Source: a virus. Taken from it: 27,080 nt of DNA. Positions within the stretch are counted from its first letter, which is position 1. Each line of letters begins with the position of its first letter. This document shows positions 15,689 through 23,400 of the stretch, piece by piece. The stretch is from IMG/VR virus record IMGVR_UViG_3300005747_000169, positions 1 through 27,080 of that record, one strand, 5' to 3'. Made by a program: the position numbers and the translations under genes. The notes under the pieces were generated by a model. The model saw only the letters and a list, made by a program, of their open reading frames with translations. It had not been told where the DNA came from and ran no database searches.

Positions 15689-17647
15689 TTACTTACCACT
15701 GGTTTCTCTATCTGTATTAGACGCTGTAGTTTCTATACCATCGCCTGCTTCATGTCCGGGCCAAGGTTCATGCATAGGTACACGCTTCATTATACTATAC
15801 AACACATCGTCTGATTGATAGTATGCTTCATTCCACGGTTTACTAGGATCAGTAATTGGATTTTCGTAAACACCAAAATCAGTACCATTTGCTCCGCCGA
15901 CTGCACTTGTATCAAAAGGAAATGGTATGTTAGTTGCTAACGCACTTAACACAATAGGCTCTGCCGGTGGTTGTACTGGTCCAGGCAAGTTTAAGTGTAC
16001 TGCACTTGTTCCATCTATGAACACAGTTTGAGGTGTTTGTATATTAATGTTATCTGCAAATGCTTTTAAATTAATAGATCCTGTAATACTTGTTGCATTT
16101 ATTTTTCCTTTAGCATGTATATCAATATTACCAAGCATAGGTCCTGCAATATTTGTATCTATTTTTATGTCACCATGCACAGTCTTAGGAACAACAGGCG
16201 GAATAATTTCCCAAAACAATCCCGGAGAAGGAGGAACTTTAACACCCGGAGTATTAGGTACCATGTTTTGTTGTAATGCTTTATAAAATAATGTACCAAA
16301 TATTACAGTTTCGCCTTTGTAATATGTTCTTCCTGGGTTGTATGTTTGTGCATTCCAAATTTGATTTTCTAGTACGTTTGTTTTAATTTCTAAACCAGTA
16401 CCGTGACTTTGTCTCATTCCATACTGCGAAACTATATCAATCTCTCCTGATCTAATCTTTGTATTAATTTTGTTTGAAATATCTAAATTAGTTGTGTTTA
16501 TACTTAGATCATTAGTTGACACTGTCATGTTTGTACCTACTAAATCTAAGAATCCTCTTGAATCTATTACAGTATCTTGTTTTCCAATTAGTCTTAATTG
16601 ATCTGCTTCAATTTGTGTTCTTTCAATGCCTTTAATGTTAAGGTGTCTACCTGCTTCAAAATTAAGATCTCTATCTGCACGAAAATTAAAATCTGCTTCA
16701 CTATGGATACTAACACTATCTTTAGCATACATATCAATTTTACCTTCTTTGGTCATTTCAATCCAAGCAGTACCATTTTGATTACCGATATAAACCATCT
16801 CTGACGTATCATGAAATAATATTTGTGCACCTTTACTTGATCTTATTCTTACTAGATTATTGTTTCCTCCAGTATCGCCGTCATCCATAACAAATGTATG
16901 ACCGCCTAGTCTTGTTAGGTTCATAGGTTTTTTAGTGGCTACGCCGCCGGTATCTATAGTTGGTATAAGATCCTGTGATTCTCCTACTCCGCCTGGAGTA
17001 TTAAATCCAATCATTTTAGAATCGTTATCTCTAAGAATAGATGATGTTGATGATCCCCTAATTGTATCTACTAACAGTCCTTGTTTTTTTAAAACTTTTG
17101 CAAAAGGATGAATTGCACGTTTTGCTTTATCTGTAGTTACACGACCATCATAGGTACTAGCATTTTTTTCACTTGCTGGCATTCCAACAGGACTAGCATA
17201 CTCGTCTAAGTCTGATTTTTTACCAGTAACTTGATCACTACGTGCTGGTTCTGGAATAGTTTGTCCTAGTCCTGGTGGCATAATAGCACCTAACCAAACT
17301 CCTCTAGTTGAATCTTTGTTTGGTGTTGCTATAATACCTCTAGTACCAATTTGCGGTGTAGGTACAACCATACCACTTGCTGTTTGAGTATCTTCAAACG
17401 AATCAATATTATCTCCGCCAGCATTAACGGGTTTGTATGAAGCATGAGGACTGAGCATCATCACTTCGACTTCACCTTGATCATTATAGTCATTACCTAT
17501 ACGTACAACTCTAATAGTACCTTGACCGCCAGTACCTGTTACTTCTGCTTCAGATATGCTAGAAAATAAACCAAACTCAAGTTCTGATCTATCTTTAGGT
17601 CGTTGTACCCTATTAGTTTTTTGACTTTTTAGAAAAACTCCACTCAT
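15689..17647 (-). CDS. gp5: Baseplate central spike protein, gp5/VgrG-like, without a lysozyme domain
   Basis: The N-terminal part (about 40-135) looks like the gp5/VgrG OB-fold: TIRVVRIGNDYNDQGEVEV, then PQIGTRGIIATPN and RGVWLGAIMPPG. Residues about 297-405 have the short alternating pattern of the spike beta-helix (KIDMYAKDSVSIHSEADF onward). Residues about 426-482 resemble a chitin-binding/CBM5-12-type module: W..QTY.PG..YYKGE.V.F....Y.A......P.......FW. The C-terminus carries RVPMHEPWPGHE. T4 gp5 has a lysozyme domain between OB-fold and helix; none is visible here. The start overlaps the preceding stop as ATGA, with AAAGGA upstream. It trimerises to form the puncturing tip below the hub (family knowledge). 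Confidence 0.82.
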   Translation of the reverse strand: MSGVFLKSQKTNRVQRPKDRSELEFGLFSSISEAEVTGTGGQGTIRVVRIGNDYNDQGEVEVMMLSPHASYKPVNAGGDNIDSFEDTQTASGMVVPTPQIGTRGIIATPNKDSTRGVWLGAIMPPGLGQTIPEPARSDQVTGKKSDLDEYASPVGMPASEKNASTYDGRVTTDKAKRAIHPFAKVLKKQGLLVDTIRGSSTSSILRDNDSKMIGFNTPGGVGESQDLIPTIDTGGVATKKPMNLTRLGGHTFVMDDGDTGGNNNLVRIRSSKGAQILFHDTSEMVYIGNQNGTAWIEMTKEGKIDMYAKDSVSIHSEADFNFRADRDLNFEAGRHLNIKGIERTQIEADQLRLIGKQDTVIDSRGFLDLVGTNMTVSTNDLSINTTNLDISNKINTKIRSGEIDIVSQYGMRQSHGTGLEIKTNVLENQIWNAQTYNPGRTYYKGETVIFGTLFYKALQQNMVPNTPGVKVPPSPGLFWEIIPPVVPKTVHGDIKIDTNIAGPMLGNIDIHAKGKINATSITGSINLKAFADNINIQTPQTVFIDGTSAVHLNLPGPVQPPAEPIVLSALATNIPFPFDTSAVGGANGTDFGVYENPITDPSKPWNEAYYQSDDVLYSIMKRVPMHEPWPGHEAGDGIETTASNTDRETSGK

Positions 17648-18339
17648 GTAATAATTCCTTTTGTTCCGTCTGTAGTATTTTTAACTTTTGTAAGTGTACT
17701 CTGTACCGGAGTTGATACTTTACTAATAGATTGAGTAATTACGTTGTCAACCGGAACGCCGCCTAAACTTGCTACTTCTGTTACTGCTCCAACAACTTCT
17801 GTTGCTGAAGAAATTGCGTTTGATACACTTGAAATTTTTGAAGATAACTCATCTGCAGAAAACGATGCTACATCACCAATTTCGTCAACAACATTTTCTC
17901 CGTCACTTTTATTTTTTGAAAGGTCTGTTCTGCCATCGCCGGAAACTTTTGGTTTACTAAATTTACTTAACAATTCTGCTATTCCTTGGGGACTACTTGG
18001 TACACTAACCCCGGTTGCTTGTTCTGCTAATCCTACAACAAAACTTACAGGGTCTTGTGCAATTGACTGTGCTTGTGCAATACCACTTTGTACTCTGCCG
18101 GCCGCATTTGATATTTCACTAGTGATTGTTTTGACTCCTTTTACTGCAGATTTACTTGCACTAATAGTTGCATCACCAACAGAAGTTGTCCCTGTTGCTT
18201 TTGCAGATTCTATACGATTTGCAACTTCACTAGCATTACTAGGAACTTTAACAATAACAGGCTTGTTGTGTTTTGCTAATTCGGCCTCTGATGCTGGCTT
18301 GCTGTTTTCATTTACTATTTGTTTATAAAATTCTGGCAT
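17644..18339 (-). CDS. Unknown baseplate-operon protein, Ala/Ser/Val-rich
   Basis: 231 aa, not recognised. Composition is biased to Ala, Ser, Val and Lys with few aromatics. Long stretches read as amphipathic helices (ASEVANRIESAKA, AVKGVKTITSEISNAAG, DELSSKISSVSNAISSATEV) separated by flexible segments. No signal peptide and no convincing membrane helix. It lies one base after the hub gene and overlaps the spike gene by four bases (ATGA), so it is translated with both; an adaptor, chaperone or plug at the hub-spike junction is possible. The ribosome-binding site CAGGAAG lies in the end of the hub gene. A 194-aa frame on the opposite strand at 17744-18328 is an antisense artefact. Confidence 0.85.
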   Translation of the reverse strand: MPEFYKQIVNENSKPASEAELAKHNKPVIVKVPSNASEVANRIESAKATGTTSVGDATISASKSAVKGVKTITSEISNAAGRVQSGIAQAQSIAQDPVSFVVGLAEQATGVSVPSSPQGIAELLSKFSKPKVSGDGRTDLSKNKSDGENVVDEIGDVASFSADELSSKISSVSNAISSATEVVGAVTEVASLGGVPVDNVITQSISKVSTPVQSTLTKVKNTTDGTKGIIT

Positions 18340-18340
18340 T

Positions 18341-21300
18341 TTATGTACTTCCTGTTACACCGTCAAGCGTACCATACTCATAGTAGTCTTCAGGTTGATT
18401 TTTCTTTCTTGCTAATCTTAGTGTTTGTTTAAAAACTCCTTCACTAAAGTTATTACGCACATTAAAGATTTCAAATACACCACTGTATTGATCTCTTTTT
18501 AATTTCATTTCAAATTTTGAATTTTGTTCATCACCAAGTTCTGATGCTGTTGGTATATCTTCAGGATATCGAATATTTAATATTACGTGGGGTTCACGAG
18601 TAAATGTATTCATTTCACCGTCTTTGGTTAGAATATCTCCTGCAGAAACTTGTGGTCGATCTGCTATTCCACTTCCAACAATATATACAGGGTCTCCTAT
18701 AATATCAATATCACTCAAAATTAGATGTCTTTCAAAAGGCGGATTATATAAAAAATCTTGAAATATTACACCTATTGCATTTCTATTATTTGGACCTTCT
18801 CTATAATTTAGTCTACCAACAGGCGGAGTTGGAGTAAACCCAGATTGTCCATTAACATTTGTTTGAATTGCATCTTCTATAGTTTCTAAAAATGTGTTTG
18901 TAGTTGCTTCTTTACCATCTTGTTTTATAGGTTTAAATCTAGGAGGATTTATCAATAACGGGGTTGTAAATAAATTATTATATCGTATGTTGTAACTTAA
19001 TACATCTAAGTTTTTTCCTGTATAGATATAATTGTATTCACGTACTGCTTTTGCTTTTAACTGCTCTGTTGTAAATTGAATATTAATACCCGGCATTGAA
19101 CTGTAATGTATTTCAAATGGAGAAACAACATAGTGATATTGGTACACATATCTCATTCTTAAAACATCATATCCAATCACATAACTTATTACTTCTGTTT
19201 TGAACCATGGAATCATTTCTGAATTTTGAATTTTTTGTAATTGTTCTGGTTGTTTAAAGATATCCATGTATACACTATTTGTAATCATAGTATCAATAAT
19301 AGTCATCAAGTTACTGCCTTTTCTAAATGACCATGCTTCGCCTCGACTTTGTAAATTGTACCCGCCGCCGCCGCTCTGCGTGAATTTATCAAACTCTTTT
19401 AAAATTGTATCTAATTCTTTCTGTGCTTTAACTACTGCTTCATTCAAACCAGCAATTTCTTTAGATTTATCTACAATTATCTTTCTATTTGTGGCTACTG
19501 TTGCCGCTTCTGCTTCTGTTAATGCGGCCTGAGTAGGTTTTCCATCAGGTCCTTTTGATACTCCGGTGCCCAAATTTGTTAATTTATCTGCTAGGGCCGT
19601 TGCGTCTTGCACAGTTTTGTCAACTTGATTCTTTATTTCGTCTGGCGCTTGAGGGTTTGCTGTGAACGAAGGATGTTTTAACCTGTCAGTTTCAGAAGTT
19701 TCAATTTTATCTTTAGTTTTAGCAATATTATACAATCCTAGTCTTGCACTATCTATTGCATCAAGTTCGGCTTCTAAAAGTCTTTTTGCAGTTTTTAATT
19801 CTTTTTCTTTTGCTTTTTTTAGGTCTTCTCTTTTTTCAAGTTCATCTTCATATGATTGTACTTTAAGTGCGCCTGAAGGAAGAATAGAATCATTTAGTCC
19901 GGACTTTCCTATTCTATTTGTTCCTGTCAATCCTACAGTTGGGAGGCCTTCAAATGCAGTATTGTCTGTCCAAGTTTTTACTTTGCTTTTCCAACTAGAT
20001 GCTAAACTTGCAAGTGTTTTTCCGTTTGATGGAAAATTTCCACCGTATCCGTCTGCAAACCAAACATAATATTCGTTAGGCATACAATAGCCTACCGGAA
20101 CAGTATCGCCGCCTCGTTCTAGTTGACCTTTTAATTCAGTATCCGTAAGTGCTTTTTGTATGGCCGCTTTTTGATCCGGATCATTATCAACATCTTGTTT
20201 GTGTTGTAACATTCTTTTTGCTTCAAATTCAGAATGTTTTAAAAATACACTAGAAGTAATACTTTCAACAGACTCTACACTATTAACACGCGGAGTTACA
20301 TCATCAAACAATGTATTATTAACTGCTGTAGTTGCTTGAGAGTTAAATCCTAAAAATTTTACAGAATATCTAGCACCTGCTTCAGTAACTTCCATTTCAC
20401 TGTTTTGTATTTTGATTGGAAGGTATCTAGTTGTAAATGGCGGAGTTACTGCTCTGTCAGATTCTGCATCTCTACCTATAAACGAAATTACTAATAAAAA
20501 TGGAGCATCGATGTAGTCAGGATGTCCGCTGAATCTAGAGGAGTTAAAAAGTTCTCTATAAAATTGCGATACACTGTGAGGCTCAACAATTTCAAATGTT
20601 CCTGTGGTTAAGTTACTATTACCCATGTCATTAATACCGGGTCTAGTTTCAAAATCTAAATTTTCTATAAACAAATCTTTGTCTCTAGAATCGCCTTGTA
20701 ACGGATCACGTTTGTAGGAACCTGCGGCATATGTTTGACCATTTTCACGTGAATACCCGCCGCTTTTTGCAACTATATAAAAATCTTTATTTTCAACACC
20801 GTTAGGATTTATAATTTTTCCTTTGTATGTTTCTGGATCGTTTATTTGATCAGTTGATACTGAAACAAGAGTAATGATATAGTTGTAACTATTTAAATCA
20901 TGTAGTGCATTGTGTCTTCCTTGAACTTCTGGATAAAATGATGTCCAATCTGCATCAGCATTTATAGCAAACCCTGCGTCGGCACCATTGTACATATCGG
21001 CGCCCTTTTTAACTTCCTTGTAAATGGCTGGTCCAGGTCCTTTATCAGAAACTGTATCTGAGTTGTTATTAACAGTAGGAGAAACTTTAGTTGCCCTTGT
21101 GTCTTTATTATCAGTTCCTCCAGCAAATACTTTTTTAAATTCTTCCTCGTCGTCGATATAGTATGGATTTGGTTTCCAGTTTTTAGTATCTGTCCACTTT
21201 CTATCATCATCATCGCCATAAGGGCCATCGTATATTTCGTAATCTTGTTTGATATAGGCACGTTCCCATGCAGGCATTTGACTTTCTACACCCGGATCGC

Positions 21301-21349
21301 CATTGTCAACTCGTTCAATGTCACTTGTTTCGTTTACATTATCTGCCAT
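18341..21349 (-). CDS. Putative baseplate hub protein (gp27-position)
   Basis: 1002 aa. Its place between the LysM-like gp53 and the gp5-like spike is the hub position in contractile machines. Residues about 1-115 are acidic and polar. Residues about 150-350 hold a beta-rich segment (FLLVISFIGRDAESD, LPIKIQNSEMEVTEAGARYS). Residues about 490-655 are a charged coiled-coil or disordered stretch (EDELEKREDLKKAKEKEL...; ends in SGGGGYN). Residues about 660-1002 are again beta-rich (AWSFRKGSNLMTIIDTMI, FERHLILSDIDIIGDPVYI, FKQTLRLARKK). T4 gp27 is only 391 aa, so the fold assignment rests on context and general character rather than clear identity. It starts two bases after gp53, probably translationally coupled. 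It could be another tail-tip structural protein. Confidence 0.55.
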   Translation of the reverse strand: MADNVNETSDIERVDNGDPGVESQMPAWERAYIKQDYEIYDGPYGDDDDRKWTDTKNWKPNPYYIDDEEEFKKVFAGGTDNKDTRATKVSPTVNNNSDTVSDKGPGPAIYKEVKKGADMYNGADAGFAINADADWTSFYPEVQGRHNALHDLNSYNYIITLVSVSTDQINDPETYKGKIINPNGVENKDFYIVAKSGGYSRENGQTYAAGSYKRDPLQGDSRDKDLFIENLDFETRPGINDMGNSNLTTGTFEIVEPHSVSQFYRELFNSSRFSGHPDYIDAPFLLVISFIGRDAESDRAVTPPFTTRYLPIKIQNSEMEVTEAGARYSVKFLGFNSQATTAVNNTLFDDVTPRVNSVESVESITSSVFLKHSEFEAKRMLQHKQDVDNDPDQKAAIQKALTDTELKGQLERGGDTVPVGYCMPNEYYVWFADGYGGNFPSNGKTLASLASSWKSKVKTWTDNTAFEGLPTVGLTGTNRIGKSGLNDSILPSGALKVQSYEDELEKREDLKKAKEKELKTAKRLLEAELDAIDSARLGLYNIAKTKDKIETSETDRLKHPSFTANPQAPDEIKNQVDKTVQDATALADKLTNLGTGVSKGPDGKPTQAALTEAEAATVATNRKIIVDKSKEIAGLNEAVVKAQKELDTILKEFDKFTQSGGGGYNLQSRGEAWSFRKGSNLMTIIDTMITNSVYMDIFKQPEQLQKIQNSEMIPWFKTEVISYVIGYDVLRMRYVYQYHYVVSPFEIHYSSMPGINIQFTTEQLKAKAVREYNYIYTGKNLDVLSYNIRYNNLFTTPLLINPPRFKPIKQDGKEATTNTFLETIEDAIQTNVNGQSGFTPTPPVGRLNYREGPNNRNAIGVIFQDFLYNPPFERHLILSDIDIIGDPVYIVGSGIADRPQVSAGDILTKDGEMNTFTREPHVILNIRYPEDIPTASELGDEQNSKFEMKLKRDQYSGVFEIFNVRNNFSEGVFKQTLRLARKKNQPEDYYEYGTLDGVTGST

Positions 21350-21351
21350 TA

Positions 21352-21651
21352 CTAATTTCCGATTGTGCTTCTAATTACATCTATTGTTGGAATATAAATG
21401 TTAACTCCAGCAACAAAATCAAAAACAGGATCATCTAAAACTTCGGGATTTCGTGATTTAAATACCCACCATAAATCAGGATCGTCAAATAAATCACTTG
21501 CTAATAAATCAGGACGATAATTATATTGAGGTTTAAGTTCATATAATTTGTCGCCTAGTTTGGCTGGAATTTGTCTATAGTTAAGAATATCTAAACCAAG
21601 ACTGTTTTGTCTAGTTGTAGCGTATAAACTTGAATTTGAATATCTTGGCAT
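21352..21651 (-). CDS. gp53: Baseplate wedge protein gp53, LysM-like, short form
   Basis: 99 aa with the LysM-like core typical of gp53 and Afp7-type baseplate proteins: RPDLLASDLFDDPDLWWVF at 46-64, then DFVAGVNIYIP at 78-88. In baseplates this domain clamps wedge to hub. T4 gp53 is 196 aa, so this is a reduced version close to the LysM domain alone. The ATG overlaps the previous stop (TAATG), with AAAGGA upstream. The next gene begins two bases after its stop. Confidence 0.8.
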   Translation of the reverse strand: MPRYSNSSLYATTRQNSLGLDILNYRQIPAKLGDKLYELKPQYNYRPDLLASDLFDDPDLWWVFKSRNPEVLDDPVFDFVAGVNIYIPTIDVIRSTIGN

Positions 21652-22403
21652 TATAACATTCCTTTGTCAATTGTAAGATCACCATTTATAAACTTTTCAA
21701 TAGTAAACTGTGCTTGGTCTCTTCTTGAAAATGCAGGTAAGCATTCAATAGTAAATTCTGCTCTAGTCGGTACCGCAGTTGCTTGACCTTGTACTCCAAC
21801 TGAGATATAATCAACATCTTCATTAAGAGTATAAAAGAAACTTGAGATAACAACTGGCAAATTATTGAATTGATATTCACCATATCCGCTCAATCTACAA
21901 ACCGGTGGTGGTGCACCTGCATCTTTTCCTCCACCAAAGTTCATTTTAGTAACTGCTCTCAATGCATGTATTGCTCCTAGCATATATTTTGCATCATCCG
22001 GAGTTTGTGCTGTAAATGTTCCAACAATTGAAATTGCGTCCAGAGCCGAGTTCTGGTAAGCATAATACGTATAATTACTATGTGTGGGATTTAAATTATT
22101 ATAATTGGCTCTGGTTTGTACAACAATTTGCGGAGTATAAGGAAATACTATTCCTCCATCTTTTGTGTTTGCTATATGTAGTGCTGGCCCACCTAAATAA
22201 CTCTTGGGGACTTTAATTTTGATTCTAGGATCTTCGCCAAACTTTTCACCTGAGAATGAAATTGTTTGTACTGGTGGTTCTGATCCTTGTTTAGGGTCAT
22301 CTCCAAGCAACGATTGTAATCGTTTTAGTTTTCCGCCTAGGCCTGATGCACCTACAAGGTTGTCAACTAGTTTGCCGCCCAAGTTAGTTAATTTGTCATT
22401 CAT
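21651..22403 (-). CDS. Tail-tube initiator/cap-like baseplate protein (gp48/gp54 role)
   Basis: 250 aa and first gene of the structural operon. The first 45 residues are Gly/Leu/Lys-rich. The rest is a beta-rich tube-like domain: FPYTPQIVVQTRANYNNL, SALDAISIVGTFTAQTPDD, YMLGAIHALRAVTKMNFGG, GAPPPVCRLSGYGEYQFNN, LPVVISSFFYTLNEDVDYI, then PTRAEFTIECLPAFSR. The (A)PPPV.RLSGYG and D-V-DYI pattern is shared with tube-junction proteins of contractile phages. By position it corresponds to the tube initiator (T4 gp48/gp54, Afp5/6-like) on which the tail tube polymerises. Which of these it is cannot be decided. The ribosome-binding site AAAGGAGCC precedes the ATG, with a late-promoter-like box further upstream. 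Confidence 0.6.
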   Translation of the reverse strand: MNDKLTNLGGKLVDNLVGASGLGGKLKRLQSLLGDDPKQGSEPPVQTISFSGEKFGEDPRIKIKVPKSYLGGPALHIANTKDGGIVFPYTPQIVVQTRANYNNLNPTHSNYTYYAYQNSALDAISIVGTFTAQTPDDAKYMLGAIHALRAVTKMNFGGGKDAGAPPPVCRLSGYGEYQFNNLPVVISSFFYTLNEDVDYISVGVQGQATAVPTRAEFTIECLPAFSRRDQAQFTIEKFINGDLTIDKGML

Positions 22404-22429
22404 ATTATTTTGGCTCCTTTTGGTAATAA

Positions 22430-22437
22430 TATTTATT
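22430..22437 (-). promoter_or_regulatory. Late-promoter-like box for the structural operon
   Basis: Minus-strand AATAAATA lies 26 bases before the ATG of the first structural gene, followed by AAAGGAGCC. It matches the T4-type late -10 element (TATAAATA in T4, NATAAATA-like in marine relatives) used by gp55, with no -35 needed. gp55 itself is encoded by the divergent neighbour. A second, weaker TAATAAAT lies just upstream. Confidence 0.55.
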
Positions 22438-22464
22438 GCATTTATTAACTACGTAGTTTATAAT
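22436..22464 (+). promoter_or_regulatory. Candidate gp55 promoter with an internal 12-bp palindrome
   Basis: A perfect TATAAT at 22459-22464 has a weak TTGCAT 17 bases upstream (22436-22441). The perfect palindrome AACTACGTAGTT (22447-22458) fills most of the spacer and abuts the -10 box, an operator-like position. The ribosome-binding site CGGAGA follows at 22477-22482, five bases before the gp55 ATG. Confidence 0.45.
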
Positions 22465-22487
22465 AGAAGTTACATACGGAGAATCTT

Positions 22488-23342
22488 ATGAGAAAAGTAA
22501 AATATTTAAACAATAAAGATCTACTTAAACAGATCCATATAAGCAAAAACAGTTTTAGTTCGTATACTGACGACGATTACCACAGATTTGATATCATTTT
22601 ACCAAGTTTAGAAAAAGTTAATAGACTTACAATAGCAGAAGCAAAAAGAAATCAGGCTGATAGAATTGGAAAAGCGGCATATGAAGCGGCTAGAATGTCA
22701 GGCGACAAAAAGACTAAACTTGCACAAGTTACACCTGATTGGCGTAAAATTGAAAAAACATCGTTAGTATTTAGAATTATGACGTTTGATCATATTCCAA
22801 AAGCACCAGGTAGAAAGCGTAAAACTAAAACTATTGCAGACGAACATGAACGTTGTAATTTTCCTCCATTCCAGCATTGGAAATTTGATGAAAATGATAA
22901 TCTAGTTTGTGTAGGCAAAAGCCACTGGGAAGGTGGTATGCAAAACGGAAGTTTTAGTAAAGGACACGGCCGTGTTACTGAAGAACTAGGAAGAATGTTT
23001 TTAAAACTTGCTGACAGATACGGTACTCGATCTAACTGGCGTGGCTACACATATAACGATGAAATGAGGGCTCAGGCTGTATTACAACTTTCACAAATTG
23101 GTTTACAGTTTGACGAAAGCAAAAGTGAAAATCCTTTTGCATATTATACTGCCGCAGTTACAAACAGTTTTACAAGAGTGTTAAACATAGAAAAGAAAAA
23201 TCAAAATATTAGAGATGACATTCTACAAGAAAATAATCTTAATCCTTCATTTACTAGACAGAACGAAAACGTGTTTAAAGAAGATAAAGAAAAACTTGCA
23301 GAATTCTATAAAAGCATTAGACGTCCAAAAGCAGACTATTAA
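22488..23342 (+). CDS. gp55: Late-transcription sigma factor gp55, enlarged marine form
   Basis: The T4-family gp55 directs host RNA polymerase to late promoters together with the sliding clamp. The N-terminus KYLNNKDLLKQIHISKNSF and the C-terminal block WRGYTYNDEMRAQAVLQLSQ, GLQFDESKSENPFAYYTAAV, TNSFTRVLNIEKKNQNIRDD, NNLNPSFTRQNE match marine T4-like gp55; the latter block is the sigma region 2-like core. At 284 aa it is about 100 residues longer than T4 gp55 (185 aa). The extra part lies between about 45 and 175, with a basic APGRKRKTKT patch and NFPPFQHWKFDEND...CVGKSHW. It is divergent from the structural operon it should activate. ATG is supported by CGGAGA five bases upstream. Confidence 0.9.
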   Translation: MRKVKYLNNKDLLKQIHISKNSFSSYTDDDYHRFDIILPSLEKVNRLTIAEAKRNQADRIGKAAYEAARMSGDKKTKLAQVTPDWRKIEKTSLVFRIMTFDHIPKAPGRKRKTKTIADEHERCNFPPFQHWKFDENDNLVCVGKSHWEGGMQNGSFSKGHGRVTEELGRMFLKLADRYGTRSNWRGYTYNDEMRAQAVLQLSQIGLQFDESKSENPFAYYTAAVTNSFTRVLNIEKKNQNIRDDILQENNLNPSFTRQNENVFKEDKEKLAEFYKSIRRPKADY

Positions 23343-23344
23343 GG

Positions 23345-23374
23345 TTGACAAACCCATAAGGTTTCACGTATAAT
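23345..23374 (+). promoter_or_regulatory. Consensus sigma70 promoter for gp47-gp46
   Basis: TTGACA at 23345-23350 and TATAAT at 23369-23374 are both perfect consensus boxes, 18 bases apart, in the 58-bp gap after gp55. Transcription should begin near 23381, giving a leader of about 20 nt that contains AAGGGAAGG just before the gp47 ATG. A host-sigma promoter this strong fits early expression of recombination genes. Confidence 0.85.
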
Positions 23375-23400
23375 GTAATAACAATAGTATAAGGGAAGGC

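Noticed and set aside
17744-18328. Plus-strand frame of 194 aa
   Set aside because: It lies wholly antisense to the 231-aa gene, whose overlaps with both neighbours show it to be the real one. The antisense product has biased composition and no good ribosome-binding site.
19662-20069. Plus-strand frame of 135 aa rich in Ser/Phe/Leu
   Set aside because: Antisense to the Lys/Glu-rich coiled-coil part of the hub-position protein; its composition is the mirror of that stretch.
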